Of a stretch of DNA of 6,122 bases, positions 1 through 6,076 are shown piece by piece; positions within the stretch are counted from its first letter, which is position 1, and each line of letters starts with the position of its first letter. Origin of the DNA: Holophagales bacterium (GTDB lineage: Bacteria > Acidobacteriota > Holophagae > Holophagales > Holophagaceae); the NCBI GenBank assembly GCA_031256155.1, contig JAIRRD010000158.1, positions 1 to 6,122 of the forward strand, read 5' to 3'. Made by a program: the position numbers and the translations under genes. The notes beneath the pieces were generated by a model. That model worked only from the letters and a program-made list of their open reading frames with translations, was not told the origin of the DNA and searched no databases.

Positions 1-1100
1 CCATTTGCTATTATCATCGGTACCGATGCAAGCGTTTCTACGTTATTGATAACAGTCGGTTTACCATTCAGACCGGATTGTGCTGGGAATGGCGGCTTTG
101 GAGAGGGCATGCCTCTACAGCCTTCAATGGATGCGATCAGGGCTGTTTCCTCGCCGCAGACGAAAGCACCTGCACCTTCCATAACATGCAGCCTGAAAGA
201 GTAATCTGTCCCAAGTATGCCGTCTCCTAAAATTCCATACTTCTCTGCATCGCAAACAGCTTTTTTTATGCGGGCAACAGCCAATGGATATTCGGCACGA
301 ACATAGACATATCCTTCGTCCGCGCCTATGGCTTTGGCGCATATCATCATGCCTTCAATCACACTGTGCGGGTTACCCTCCATCACGGAGCGATCCATGA
401 ACGCGCCCGGGTCACCTTCATCACCATTGCAAACCACATACTTTTTACCTTTAGGCTGGATGCGGGTTAGTTCCCACTTTCTGCCGGTGGGGAACCCGCC
501 ACCGCCACGTCCCCTCAAGCCTGAAGCCAATATTTCCTTGCAAACATCCTCATCCGTCATGGACGCAAAGACTTTTTTGGCAGATGAATAACCACCCTGG
601 GCAATATATTCATTCAAGTTTTCAGGATCAATGTTGCCGCAGACTTTCAGTACAGTCCTCTGTTGCATCTTATAGAAGGGGATATCATCGTATCCCTTGC
701 AAATGACCCCGGTGGCCGGCACTCTATAGAGGAGACGCTCCACGAGGTTGCCATGGACGAGCGTGGATTCAATTATTTCTGGAATATCCTCTGGCTTTAC
801 GCAACAGTATAAAATTCCATCAGGCTTGATTGAGAGCAAGGGGCCCATTTGGCAGAAGCCCTGGCAACCGCTCTTGGTTAAAAGTCCATCTTTGTTTTTC
901 TTGTTTTCATAATCAAGCTCAATCTCCAAGCTAATGCCCTTGGCCTTGGCTTGGCTATGCAATGCGTTGAACACTTTCAGCGCCCCATTTGCCATGCAAC
1001 CCGTCCCGGCGCAGATGGTGGCGCGCCTCGCAAATGTTTTTTCGGCGCTGGCATAATCCTGAGTAATTTTTTGCAAGTCTATTTGCTTAGGGCTGTTCAC
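1..1100 (-). CDS. nuoF: NuoF-like NADH-binding flavoprotein subunit (HydB/HndC type) with N-terminal [2Fe-2S] domain, partial at 3' end
   Basis: This subunit should oxidise or reduce NAD(P)H through FMN and pass electrons to iron-sulfur clusters of a cytoplasmic complex. My translation is open for 366 codons and leaves the window, so the C-terminus is missing. Residues 1-115 form a thioredoxin-like ferredoxin domain with C30, C35, C79 and C83 (CxxxxC and CxxxC). The NuoF core follows: GLRGRGGGGFPTGRKW at 194-209 and NGDEGDPGAFMDRS from 225 (FMN/NADH site), GAGAFVCGEETAL from 309, KPPFPA from 335 and NNVET from 352. The SLBB domain and the C-terminal 4Fe-4S cysteines would lie beyond position 1. 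The start is GTG, overlapping the nuoE-like stop (GTGA) behind a strong GGAGGAA. The fused N-terminal domain points to a HydB-type bifurcating hydrogenase or formate dehydrogenase rather than complex I (inference). Residue 333 is Ser in MPSPKPP, where homologues I recall have Arg. Confidence 0.95.
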   Translation of the reverse strand, partial: MNSPKQIDLQKITQDYASAEKTFARRATICAGTGCMANGALKVFNALHSQAKAKGISLEIELDYENKKNKDGLLTKSGCQGFCQMGPLLSIKPDGILYCCVKPEDIPEIIESTLVHGNLVERLLYRVPATGVICKGYDDIPFYKMQQRTVLKVCGNIDPENLNEYIAQGGYSSAKKVFASMTDEDVCKEILASGLRGRGGGGFPTGRKWELTRIQPKGKKYVVCNGDEGDPGAFMDRSVMEGNPHSVIEGMMICAKAIGADEGYVYVRAEYPLAVARIKKAVCDAEKYGILGDGILGTDYSFRLHVMEGAGAFVCGEETALIASIEGCRGMPSPKPPFPAQSGLNGKPTVINNVETLASVPMIIAN

Positions 1101-1603
1101 CGGCCTTCCTCCGCACAAATATTGTCAATAAGGGCAATGGCCCCCGCAGGGGTCACTTGGCCATGTACGTCTTCGTTTATCACAACTGCGGGAGCCAGCC
1201 CGCAAGCTCCGAGACAGCTAACTGTTTCCAAAGTAAAGAGCATGTCAGGCGTGGTTTTTTTACCCTTTGGCAATTTGAGACGCTCTTGAAGTGTATCCAC
1301 GAGTTCCTGACTGCCTTTAACGTGGCATGCCGTTCCGTCGCACACCTTAATGACATACTTGCCCTTAGGTTCCAGCGCAAAATGACTGTAAAAAGAGGCC
1401 ACCCCAAAAACGCGTGCGGGGGAAATATCAAGCGCTGTTGCGACAAAAGTCATCACTTCCTGAGGCAGGTAGCGATACTCTTCCTGAACTGCCTGAAGTA
1501 TGGGCACCAGATTGTTTTTGTTGTAGCCAAATTGTTCGATAATACGCAACACCGACGTAAACTGCCGTGCAATTTGCGGTACCGTTGTTTCAGTTGGGAC
1601 CAT
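1097..1603 (-). CDS. nuoE: NuoE-like [2Fe-2S] thioredoxin-fold subunit (HydC/HndA type)
   Basis: This is the small electron-transfer subunit that partners the NuoF-like protein encoded immediately downstream. Counted from the ATG at 1603 it has 168 residues, normal for the family. An N-terminal helical region (about 12-75, with ILQAVQEEYRYLP and VFGVASFYSHF) precedes the ferredoxin fold. The fold carries the four cluster ligands C88, C93 (KVCDGTACHVKG) and C130, C134 (SCLGACGLAP). The reading frame also allows a TTG one codon earlier (1606). AGGAGG at 1615-1610 sits 6 bases from the ATG but only 3 from the TTG, so the ATG is preferred. Its TGA overlaps the GTG of the next gene, implying translational coupling and equal stoichiometry. 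Paired with a NuoF that has its own ferredoxin domain, it fits an NAD-linked hydrogenase or formate dehydrogenase. No other complex I genes are visible, but the downstream genes lie outside the window. Confidence 0.94.
   Translation of the reverse strand: MVPTETTVPQIARQFTSVLRIIEQFGYNKNNLVPILQAVQEEYRYLPQEVMTFVATALDISPARVFGVASFYSHFALEPKGKYVIKVCDGTACHVKGSQELVDTLQERLKLPKGKKTTPDMLFTLETVSCLGACGLAPAVVINEDVHGQVTPAGAIALIDNICAEEGR
1106..1112 (-). promoter_or_regulatory. Strong Shine-Dalgarno for the GTG start of the nuoF-like gene
   Basis: GGAGGAA lies inside the last codons of the nuoE-like gene, 5 bases upstream of the GTG at 1100. It supports the unusual GTG start: no in-frame ATG occurs until codon 36, which would cut away the first two cluster cysteines. 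Confidence 0.8.
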
Positions 1604-1609
1604 CAAGAG

Positions 1610-1615
1610 CCTCCT
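1610..1615 (-). promoter_or_regulatory. Shine-Dalgarno deciding the nuoE-like start
   Basis: AGGAGG is a full anti-Shine-Dalgarno complement. Spacing is 6 bases to the ATG at 1603 and 3 to the in-frame TTG at 1606, so the ATG is the better start. Confidence 0.8.
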
Positions 1616-1675
1616 GTAAATGGGAGAAAATCGGATTCATTGTCAATTTGGTGTGTGGTGGCTGGCTTGTCCACA

Positions 1676-1699
1676 GAACCATGAACCATACAGAACCAT
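1676..1699. repeat. Threefold GAACCAT short repeat
   Basis: GAACCAT occurs at 1676-1682, 1683-1689 and 1693-1699: two copies abut and the third follows after three bases. The outer copies share the longer word ACAGAACCAT. The repeats lie about 70-95 bases upstream of the nuoE-like start, just downstream of its tentative -10. They could be an operator in the leader or a chance slippage product; nothing identifies a binding protein. Confidence 0.5.
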
Positions 1700-1754
1700 A
1701 TTATTATCTTAACAATATTTTCCAATCATAATTTTTTAATTTTGATATGGAACC

Positions 1755-1772
1755 GCTTTAGTTATTTCACAA
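1755..1772 (+). promoter_or_regulatory. Possible Rex-type operator (one good half-site)
   Basis: Compared with the Rex consensus TTGTGAAATATTTCACAA, the right half TATTTCACAA (1763-1772) matches at all ten positions, while the left half matches only weakly. Rex represses NADH-linked genes and is released by NADH. The site overlaps the proposed -35 of the tRNA-etf promoter and lies between two redox transcription units, which fits the biology. The degenerate left half keeps the call tentative. Confidence 0.3.
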
Positions 1773-1793
1773 ATCAAAATATTCATGTAAAAT
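1766..1793 (+). promoter_or_regulatory. Probable sigma70-type promoter for tRNA-etfBA
   Basis: A -35 box TTCACA (1766-1771, 5 of 6 to consensus) and a -10 box TAAAAT (1788-1793, 5 of 6) are separated by 16 bases. The -10 ends 6 bases before the tRNA 5' end at 1800, so transcription would begin almost at the mature 5' end, leaving little or no leader for RNase P. Confidence 0.5.
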
Positions 1794-1799
1794 AACAAC

Positions 1800-1875
1800 G
1801 GCCCTATAGCTCAGTGGTCAGAGCCGGCGGCTCATAACCGCTTGGTCCAGGGTTCGAATCCCTGTGGGGCCACCA
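1800..1875 (+). tRNA. tRNA with CAU anticodon, probably tRNA-Ile2 (lysidine type)
   Basis: A full cloverleaf folds. The acceptor GGCCCTA pairs with TGGGGCC (one G-U), the D stem is GCTC/GAGC, the anticodon stem is GGCGG/CCGCT with loop CTCATAA, and the T arm is CAGGG-TTCGAAT-CCCTG. The discriminator is A and the CCA end is encoded (1873-1875). The anticodon CAT could mean Met or minor Ile. It is not an initiator: G1-C72 is paired and the anticodon stem lacks three consecutive G-C pairs of the initiator kind. C4-G69 and C5-G68 are the acceptor pairs used by TilS to recognise tRNA-Ile2, and the acceptor resembles E. coli ileX. The likely role is decoding AUA after TilS converts C34 to lysidine. 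Automatic annotation may label it Met. Confidence 0.93.
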
Positions 1876-1909
1876 AAATTCAACGGTTTACTGAGTAGGA
1901 GATCCCATT

Positions 1910-2659
1910 ATGAAAATCCTTGTTGCTCTGAAGCAAGTTCCAGATACAGAGAGCAAGATCAAGATTGCTGACTCTGGCTGTGCCATTGATCAGGCAGATT
2001 TAAAGTGGATCACCAGTCCAAATGACGAATACGCACTTGAAGAAGCTCTTCGCCTAAAAGAAACCAGGAGTGCGGAAGTAACTGCCATTTCTATTGGCGG
2101 CGAAAAGGCAAAGGACGTTTTGCGCAACGCCTTGGCGCTTGGTGCTGACAGTGCTGTGTTGCTTAAAACCGATGCGGTTGATGACCCACTGCTCATCGCC
2201 CGCGCATTGGCCGCATTTGCCGATGGAAAGAACTTCGACATTTTATTTTTTGGTCACAAGTGCTATGGAAATGACAATGGGAGTGTTGGCGCAATGACAG
2301 CGGAACTTCTCAAGCTGCCGCAAGCCCATGTTGTTACAAAGCTGGAAATTTCTGACACCGCTTTCCGCGCTGAGCGCGAAGGTGATGCCGGAATTGAAAT
2401 CATGGAAGGCAGTTTGCCCACCGTTATCACCGCTCAACGCGGATTGAACGAACCGCGCTATGCCAACTTAAAAGGAATCATGGCCGCCAAGAAAAAACCA
2501 ATAGAAGAAGTTGACTGCGCTCTTGCAGATGCCACCATCAAGATAACCACACTGGCACTGCCGGCCCCGCGCGCCGAAGGCAAACGTCTAGATGGCGACC
2601 CTGTAGCACAGGCCGCCTCTCTCGTTGCTCTGCTTCACAATGAAGCCAAAGTGATTTGA
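1910..2659 (+). CDS. etfB: Electron transfer flavoprotein subunit beta
   Basis: EtfB pairs with EtfA to form a soluble FAD-containing heterodimer that carries electrons between flavin dehydrogenases and a quinone reductase, ferredoxin or NAD(H). The 249 residues match the usual length. Visible family features are MKILVALKQVPDTE at the N-terminus, SPNDEYALEEALRLKE (36-51), ALALGADSAVLL (74-85), DPLLIARALAAF (92-103) and the C-terminal block PTVITAQRGLNEPRY (170-184). The nucleotide-binding loop at 115-127 reads GHKCYGNDNGSVG, unlike the GxQxIDxDxxQ form of canonical ETFs, so whether it binds AMP or a second FAD cannot be read directly. AGGAG at 1897-1901 lies 8 bases before the ATG. The gene follows the tRNA by 34 bases with no terminator, and etfA follows after 35 bases. 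Confidence 0.96.
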   Translation: MKILVALKQVPDTESKIKIADSGCAIDQADLKWITSPNDEYALEEALRLKETRSAEVTAISIGGEKAKDVLRNALALGADSAVLLKTDAVDDPLLIARALAAFADGKNFDILFFGHKCYGNDNGSVGAMTAELLKLPQAHVVTKLEISDTAFRAEREGDAGIEIMEGSLPTVITAQRGLNEPRYANLKGIMAAKKKPIEEVDCALADATIKITTLALPAPRAEGKRLDGDPVAQAASLVALLHNEAKVI

Positions 2660-2682
2660 GTTCAGCAACCAAAGACTGTTCA

Positions 2683-2687
2683 GAGGA
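2683..2687 (+). promoter_or_regulatory. Shine-Dalgarno deciding the etfA start
   Basis: GAGGA is 7 bases upstream of the ATG at 2695. The longer in-frame TTG start at 2656 would overlap the etfB end and add 13 residues not found in the family, so the ATG is preferred. Confidence 0.7.
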
Positions 2688-2694
2688 TACAACA

Positions 2695-3651
2695 ATGATT
2701 CTGGTTTTTTGTGAAATCAAAGATGGCTCAATCCGCAAGCCAAGCTTGGAAGTCCTCTCTGAGGCTCGCAGGTTGGCAGGAAGTGATCCTGTAGCGGCAC
2801 TGTTTGTAGGCGACAATCTGATCGGTATTGAAAATGCCGCCAATTATGGTGCTGACACCATAATTAAGATTCAATCGCCTGCCCTGGCCGCATATTCCAG
2901 TGACCTGTTCGCCAATGCCATTGCTGACGCGGTTATAGCCAAAGGTGCTAAAATCCTGTTGCTAAGCGCAACATCCATTGGCAAAGACACAGCGCCAAGA
3001 GTTGCCGCAAGACTTGGTGCGGGACTTGCCGCCGATGTAACCACTCTTTGCATTAAAAACGGACGTTTGCAGGCTGTTCGCCCGATGTATGCCGGTAAAG
3101 CCAATGCCACAGTTGATTTCAATACCGATCTTCAAATCGCTACCACGCGTCCCAATGTCTTTGCATTAGCGAGCGTACCCAAGGCTGGAACAGTGGAAAC
3201 TCTCCCTGCCCCCAATGGAGATTTTAAATCCATTGTTAAAGAAATCATTGCCAAGGGCAGCGGAAAATTAGACCTCACCGAAGCAGATGTCATCGTTGCA
3301 GGCGGACGGGGTATGAAAGATGAAGCGAGTTTCAAACTTCTTGAAGAACTGGCTGAAACTATGGGTGGCGTTGTTGGCGCAAGCCGCGCCGCCGTTGACG
3401 CTGGCTGGAATATCCCCCACAGCGCCCAGGTTGGTCAGACAGGCAAAGTAGTCTCACCCACCCTTTACATTGCTTGTGGTATTTCAGGTGCTATTCAACA
3501 CGTAGCCGGCATAACCGGCTCCAAGTTCATTGTCGCCATAAACAAAGACCCCGAAGCGCCAATTTTCAAACTGGCCGATTACAGCATTGTTGGCGATTTG
3601 TTTGAAGTAGTGCCTGAGCTAACCAAAGCCGTTAAAGCCGCGAAAGTTTGA
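2695..3651 (+). CDS. etfA: Electron transfer flavoprotein subunit alpha
   Basis: EtfA holds the electron-carrying FAD of the ETF heterodimer. From the ATG it has 318 residues, normal for the family. The N-terminal domain opens MILVFCEIKDG and has ANYGADTI (49-56) and RPMYAGKANATV (129-140). The C-terminal FAD domain is well preserved: GGRGM at 203-207, SRAAVDAGW at 230-238, QVGQTGK at 245-251 and the alpha-subunit signature LYIACGISGAIQHVAG at 257-272, then AIN (281-283), DPEAPIF and GDLFEV. The Arg (231), the Gln-Val-Gly-Gln-Thr-Gly loop and the Gln-His pair that contact FAD in known structures are all present. No 4Fe-4S extension and no fused dehydrogenase is seen. It is the second gene of an etfBA unit. 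No ETF dehydrogenase or acyl-CoA dehydrogenase is in the window, so its redox partner is unknown. Confidence 0.96.
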   Translation: MILVFCEIKDGSIRKPSLEVLSEARRLAGSDPVAALFVGDNLIGIENAANYGADTIIKIQSPALAAYSSDLFANAIADAVIAKGAKILLLSATSIGKDTAPRVAARLGAGLAADVTTLCIKNGRLQAVRPMYAGKANATVDFNTDLQIATTRPNVFALASVPKAGTVETLPAPNGDFKSIVKEIIAKGSGKLDLTEADVIVAGGRGMKDEASFKLLEELAETMGGVVGASRAAVDAGWNIPHSAQVGQTGKVVSPTLYIACGISGAIQHVAGITGSKFIVAINKDPEAPIFKLADYSIVGDLFEVVPELTKAVKAAKV

Positions 3652-3721
3652 ACATAGAGCGCGTAAGCGCATATCACATAGATTACACAGATCGGTAAAA
3701 AAAACGCTGGCTTGGTACATT
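3652..3721 (+). other. Short etfA-lpxK spacer with a small hairpin
   Basis: GCGC-GTAA-GCGC (3659-3670) can form a 4-pair stem with a GTAA loop but has no following T run, so it is not a convincing terminator. Next come the related words ACATAGATT and ACACAGAT, and an eight-A run at 3697-3704. There is no recognisable Shine-Dalgarno before lpxK. With only 70 bases and no terminator, read-through from etfA into lpxK is possible. Confidence 0.4.
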
Positions 3722-4774
3722 ATGTCTCTTTTCCGATGGATCATCGCTCCCTTAGCGCCATTTTACAGATATGTGGTGCGAGCAAGGAACCGGGCTTTTG
3801 ACAATAACCCTCAGAGAATAGAACATGTTCCTGTGCCTGTTCTGTCAATAGGCAACCTGAGTGTTGGCGGAACAGGCAAGACGCCATTGACAATGTATTT
3901 GTCCCAGACATTGAATGAAGCCGGGTACACAAACGCAATTATTTCCCGCGGGTACGGTGGGCGCAGGGCTGTTGACCCCATGGATGTCAGCCCAGAGTCA
4001 AGCCCATACGAAGTTGGCGACGAACCGGCAATGATTGCCAGAAGACTGGGACCAAACCGGATCACAGTTGGCCGCCGTCGCTCCGCCGCTGCGTTGCGCG
4101 CCATATCGCACGACCAGGCACTCAAATTATTGATTTTAGACGATGGATTTCAGCACCGTGCGCTTCATCGCGACATTGACCTGTTACTGCTTGATGGAAT
4201 TCGTAAGTGGGGCAACGGGAAGTTATTGCCGCTGGGTGATTTGCGTGAACCTATGACAAGCGCAATACGCGCTCACGCCTTAGTCGTCACACGCGGCGGT
4301 CGTGCGCAAAGCGATGAAATCGGAACCTGGTGGTCAAAACATGGCTCAGGCGGCCCAATCTTCTATGTTGACTTTCAAATCAGCGCACTGCGCAACGCAG
4401 CCACCGGTGAGTGCTTAACACTGCCAGCTAAACCTCCTGGGCCGCTATTCGCGTTTTGCGCCCTTGGTCATCCACAGGCATTTTATGCGGATTTGCTCCT
4501 GGCGGGACTGACCTGGCTGGACAAACAATCATTCAGGGACCATCAAAACCTCAGCCCCTCCCAAATAGCTAAAATCGCCTCACAGGCTGTAAATTCAGGC
4601 GCGACAGGGCTTGTATGCACAGAAAAAGATGCCGTAAAGCTCACACCTGCCCACCTGAAAGCAAGCAAACTTCCAATTTGGATTGCGGAACAGAGAGTGG
4701 TTAATGCTGATAGTCTGGTGAGTTGGATAATCAATTTTTTAAGTCAGTCTGACCTTTTTCGACCCACACATTGA
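3722..4774 (+). CDS. lpxK: Tetraacyldisaccharide 4'-kinase (lipid A biosynthesis)
   Basis: LpxK uses ATP to phosphorylate the 4' position of tetraacyldisaccharide-1-phosphate, giving lipid IVA at the inner face of the cytoplasmic membrane. The 350 residues are typical. The N-terminal stretch 1-25 (FRWIIAPLAPFYRYVVR) is the hydrophobic and basic membrane-binding segment. The Walker A motif SVGGTGKTP is at 47-55, SRGYGG at 75-80, VGDEP at 98-102 (the acidic residue is the proposed catalytic base), DDGFQHR at 140-146, LLPLGDLREP at 168-177, FRDHQ at 271-275 and CTEKDAVKL at 299-307. All key motifs are intact. The start fits the family N-terminus, but no clear Shine-Dalgarno precedes it. The last 13 or so codons overlap the end of pepT on the other strand. 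No other lipid A gene is nearby, so lpxK is separated from its usual msbA/waaA neighbours within this window. Confidence 0.97.
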   Translation: MSLFRWIIAPLAPFYRYVVRARNRAFDNNPQRIEHVPVPVLSIGNLSVGGTGKTPLTMYLSQTLNEAGYTNAIISRGYGGRRAVDPMDVSPESSPYEVGDEPAMIARRLGPNRITVGRRRSAAALRAISHDQALKLLILDDGFQHRALHRDIDLLLLDGIRKWGNGKLLPLGDLREPMTSAIRAHALVVTRGGRAQSDEIGTWWSKHGSGGPIFYVDFQISALRNAATGECLTLPAKPPGPLFAFCALGHPQAFYADLLLAGLTWLDKQSFRDHQNLSPSQIAKIASQAVNSGATGLVCTEKDAVKLTPAHLKASKLPIWIAEQRVVNADSLVSWIINFLSQSDLFRPTH

Positions 4775-6014
4775 GTATCTGAAGTGTCACCTCAACAGCC
4801 CTGGACATCCAATCAAGACTCACCCATTCATGGGTACTATGATATGACTGTGAACCAGCAAAAATATTGGGTGTCAATAGTCCCATAAATGAAAGTCGCG
4901 CCCCATCTGTGCCACCACGGATGGGTCTTCTGGATGGCTTGATACCTTGGCGTTCAACGGCATCCAGAGCGTATTCAAGTACTTTGGGGTCTTTGGAAAT
5001 AGGGTAAAACATATTTCTATATGATTCTTTTACGGTCAGATCAATTTTAGCCCCGTGAAAAATGCCGCTGGTCTTATCAACAATAGACCTGAGAACATCT
5101 TCGCGCTGACGCAGTTCTTCCTCAGTAAACGCTCTGACCAAAAATTTGATTTCCGCTTTACTGACATCGCCATTGAAAGCGATGGGGTGCAAATACGGCT
5201 CACGTCCTTCAGTCGTTTCTGGCAAACGGTCTTGGGGCAGTGATTCAATGATATGAGAAGCAGCCCTGACAGCATTGACCATTTTGCCCTTTGCGTAACC
5301 GGGGTGAACATCATGGCCAATAACTGTAATAGTTGCGGAATCTGCACAAAATGTTTCGTCCTCAATTTCACCCAAGTCTGACCCATCCAGTGTATAGGCA
5401 TAATTGGCGGCAAAGGCCGCTACATCAAAGTGTTCAGTGCCGCGCCCAACTTCCTCATCGGGTGTAAAACCTATCCTTACAGACCCATGCAAAAATTCAG
5501 GATGTTCTTTCAGCCAGGCAACAACGGTCAGAATTTCCGCAACACCGGCTTTATCATCAGCCCCCAGAAGGGTTGTCCCATCCGATGTAACAATTGTATG
5601 GCCTACACAGCGCTGTAAATTCGGATTCTGCGCAACAGGAATGGCATCGCCCGACCCAGGCAGAGGAACATCACCGCCTTTGAAGTCTTTTAGCACCTGC
5701 GGCTTAACCGCATGACCAGAGACACCGGGATAAGTGTCCAGGTGAGCAATCAGGCCAATGACGGGCACCGCCTGATGCCCTTGCGGCAAATTCGATGGCA
5801 CAGTTGCCATAACATAGCCCCATTGATCCATCGCGGCATCTGAACAGCCCAATGACTTCAGCTCTTCCACCAAGAGACGCGCCAAATCCTTTTGCTTTTC
5901 AGTTGTTGGAAAACATTCAGCATTGTCATCGCTTTGAGTGTCTACCTGCACATAGCGCAAAAAGCGGTCAAGCAAAAGCTCCCGCTCGTTCTGTGATAGA
6001 GAAAAGACAGGCAT
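4731..6014 (-). CDS. pepT: Peptidase T (zinc tripeptide aminopeptidase, M20B)
   Basis: PepT removes the N-terminal residue from tripeptides in the cytoplasm using two zinc ions. The 427 residues are slightly longer than the E. coli enzyme (408), mainly from a short N-terminal addition before LLDRFLRYVQVDTQS. Metal and catalytic residues are all present: H91 and D93 in AHLDTYPG, bridging D153 in GADDKAG, catalytic E187 and ligand E188 in TPDEEVGRG, D210 in YTLDGSDLGE and H392 in SYHSTHEW. RPIRGGTDGARLSFMG (363-378) is the conserved C-terminal substrate loop. The start ATG has GGAGGT only 3 bases upstream (6023-6018), tighter than usual, but no better in-frame start exists nearby. It lies 62 bases after a probable upstream gene end and converges on lpxK, overlapping it by 44 bases. 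It could supply amino acids for fermentation (inference). Confidence 0.97.
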   Translation of the reverse strand: MPVFSLSQNERELLLDRFLRYVQVDTQSDDNAECFPTTEKQKDLARLLVEELKSLGCSDAAMDQWGYVMATVPSNLPQGHQAVPVIGLIAHLDTYPGVSGHAVKPQVLKDFKGGDVPLPGSGDAIPVAQNPNLQRCVGHTIVTSDGTTLLGADDKAGVAEILTVVAWLKEHPEFLHGSVRIGFTPDEEVGRGTEHFDVAAFAANYAYTLDGSDLGEIEDETFCADSATITVIGHDVHPGYAKGKMVNAVRAASHIIESLPQDRLPETTEGREPYLHPIAFNGDVSKAEIKFLVRAFTEEELRQREDVLRSIVDKTSGIFHGAKIDLTVKESYRNMFYPISKDPKVLEYALDAVERQGIKPSRRPIRGGTDGARLSFMGLLTPNIFAGSQSYHSTHEWVSLDWMSRAVEVTLQILNVWVEKGQTDLKN

Positions 6015-6017
6015 ATG

Positions 6018-6023
6018 ACCTCC
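6018..6023 (-). promoter_or_regulatory. Shine-Dalgarno of pepT with short spacing
   Basis: GGAGGT ends 3 bases before the ATG at 6014 (4 bases counting from GGAGG), shorter than the common 5-9. It still marks this ATG as the start. Confidence 0.65.
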
Positions 6024-6076
6024 GGAAACACAGCCGAAAAATACACAACGCAGGTTAATTACTAACAGCTTGACTA

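Larger units (their letters stand above)
1604..1799. promoter_or_regulatory. Divergent intergenic control region between the nuoEF-like genes and tRNA-etfBA
   Basis: This AT-rich spacer separates two transcription units reading away from each other and must hold promoters for both. I see no reading frame of note in it. For the leftward unit the best -10 candidate is GATAAT (minus strand, 1708-1703), but the hexamer 17 bases upstream (TTATGA) is a poor -35, so that promoter is unresolved. The rightward promoter, the repeat and the Rex-like half-site are listed separately. Confidence 0.6.

Noticed and set aside
1641..1646. Perfect TTGACA on the minus strand as a -35 for the nuoE-like gene
   Set aside because: The -10 position 17 bases downstream reads CCATTT, and the resulting start would fall in or beside the Shine-Dalgarno.
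1157..1684. 175-codon plus-strand open frame antisense to the nuoE-like gene
   Set aside because: The minus strand here encodes a complete NuoE-like protein with all four cluster cysteines; the plus-strand translation shows no recognisable family and is a shadow frame.
1800..1875. tRNA gene as an integration (att) site for a mobile element
   Set aside because: No integrase gene is visible nearby and I noticed no repeat of the tRNA 3' end in the window; the flanking genes are core metabolism.
2656..2694. Longer etfA start at TTG 2656, overlapping the etfB end
   Set aside because: It adds 13 residues absent from the family, whereas the ATG at 2695 has a well-spaced GAGGA and a typical N-terminus.
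3659..3670. Rho-independent terminator after etfA
   Set aside because: The stem is only four pairs and no T run follows it.
5036..5413. 125-codon minus-strand frame inside pepT, and similar frames on the plus strand
   Set aside because: They lie wholly within pepT, whose catalytic motifs are intact, and they show no domain-like sequence.
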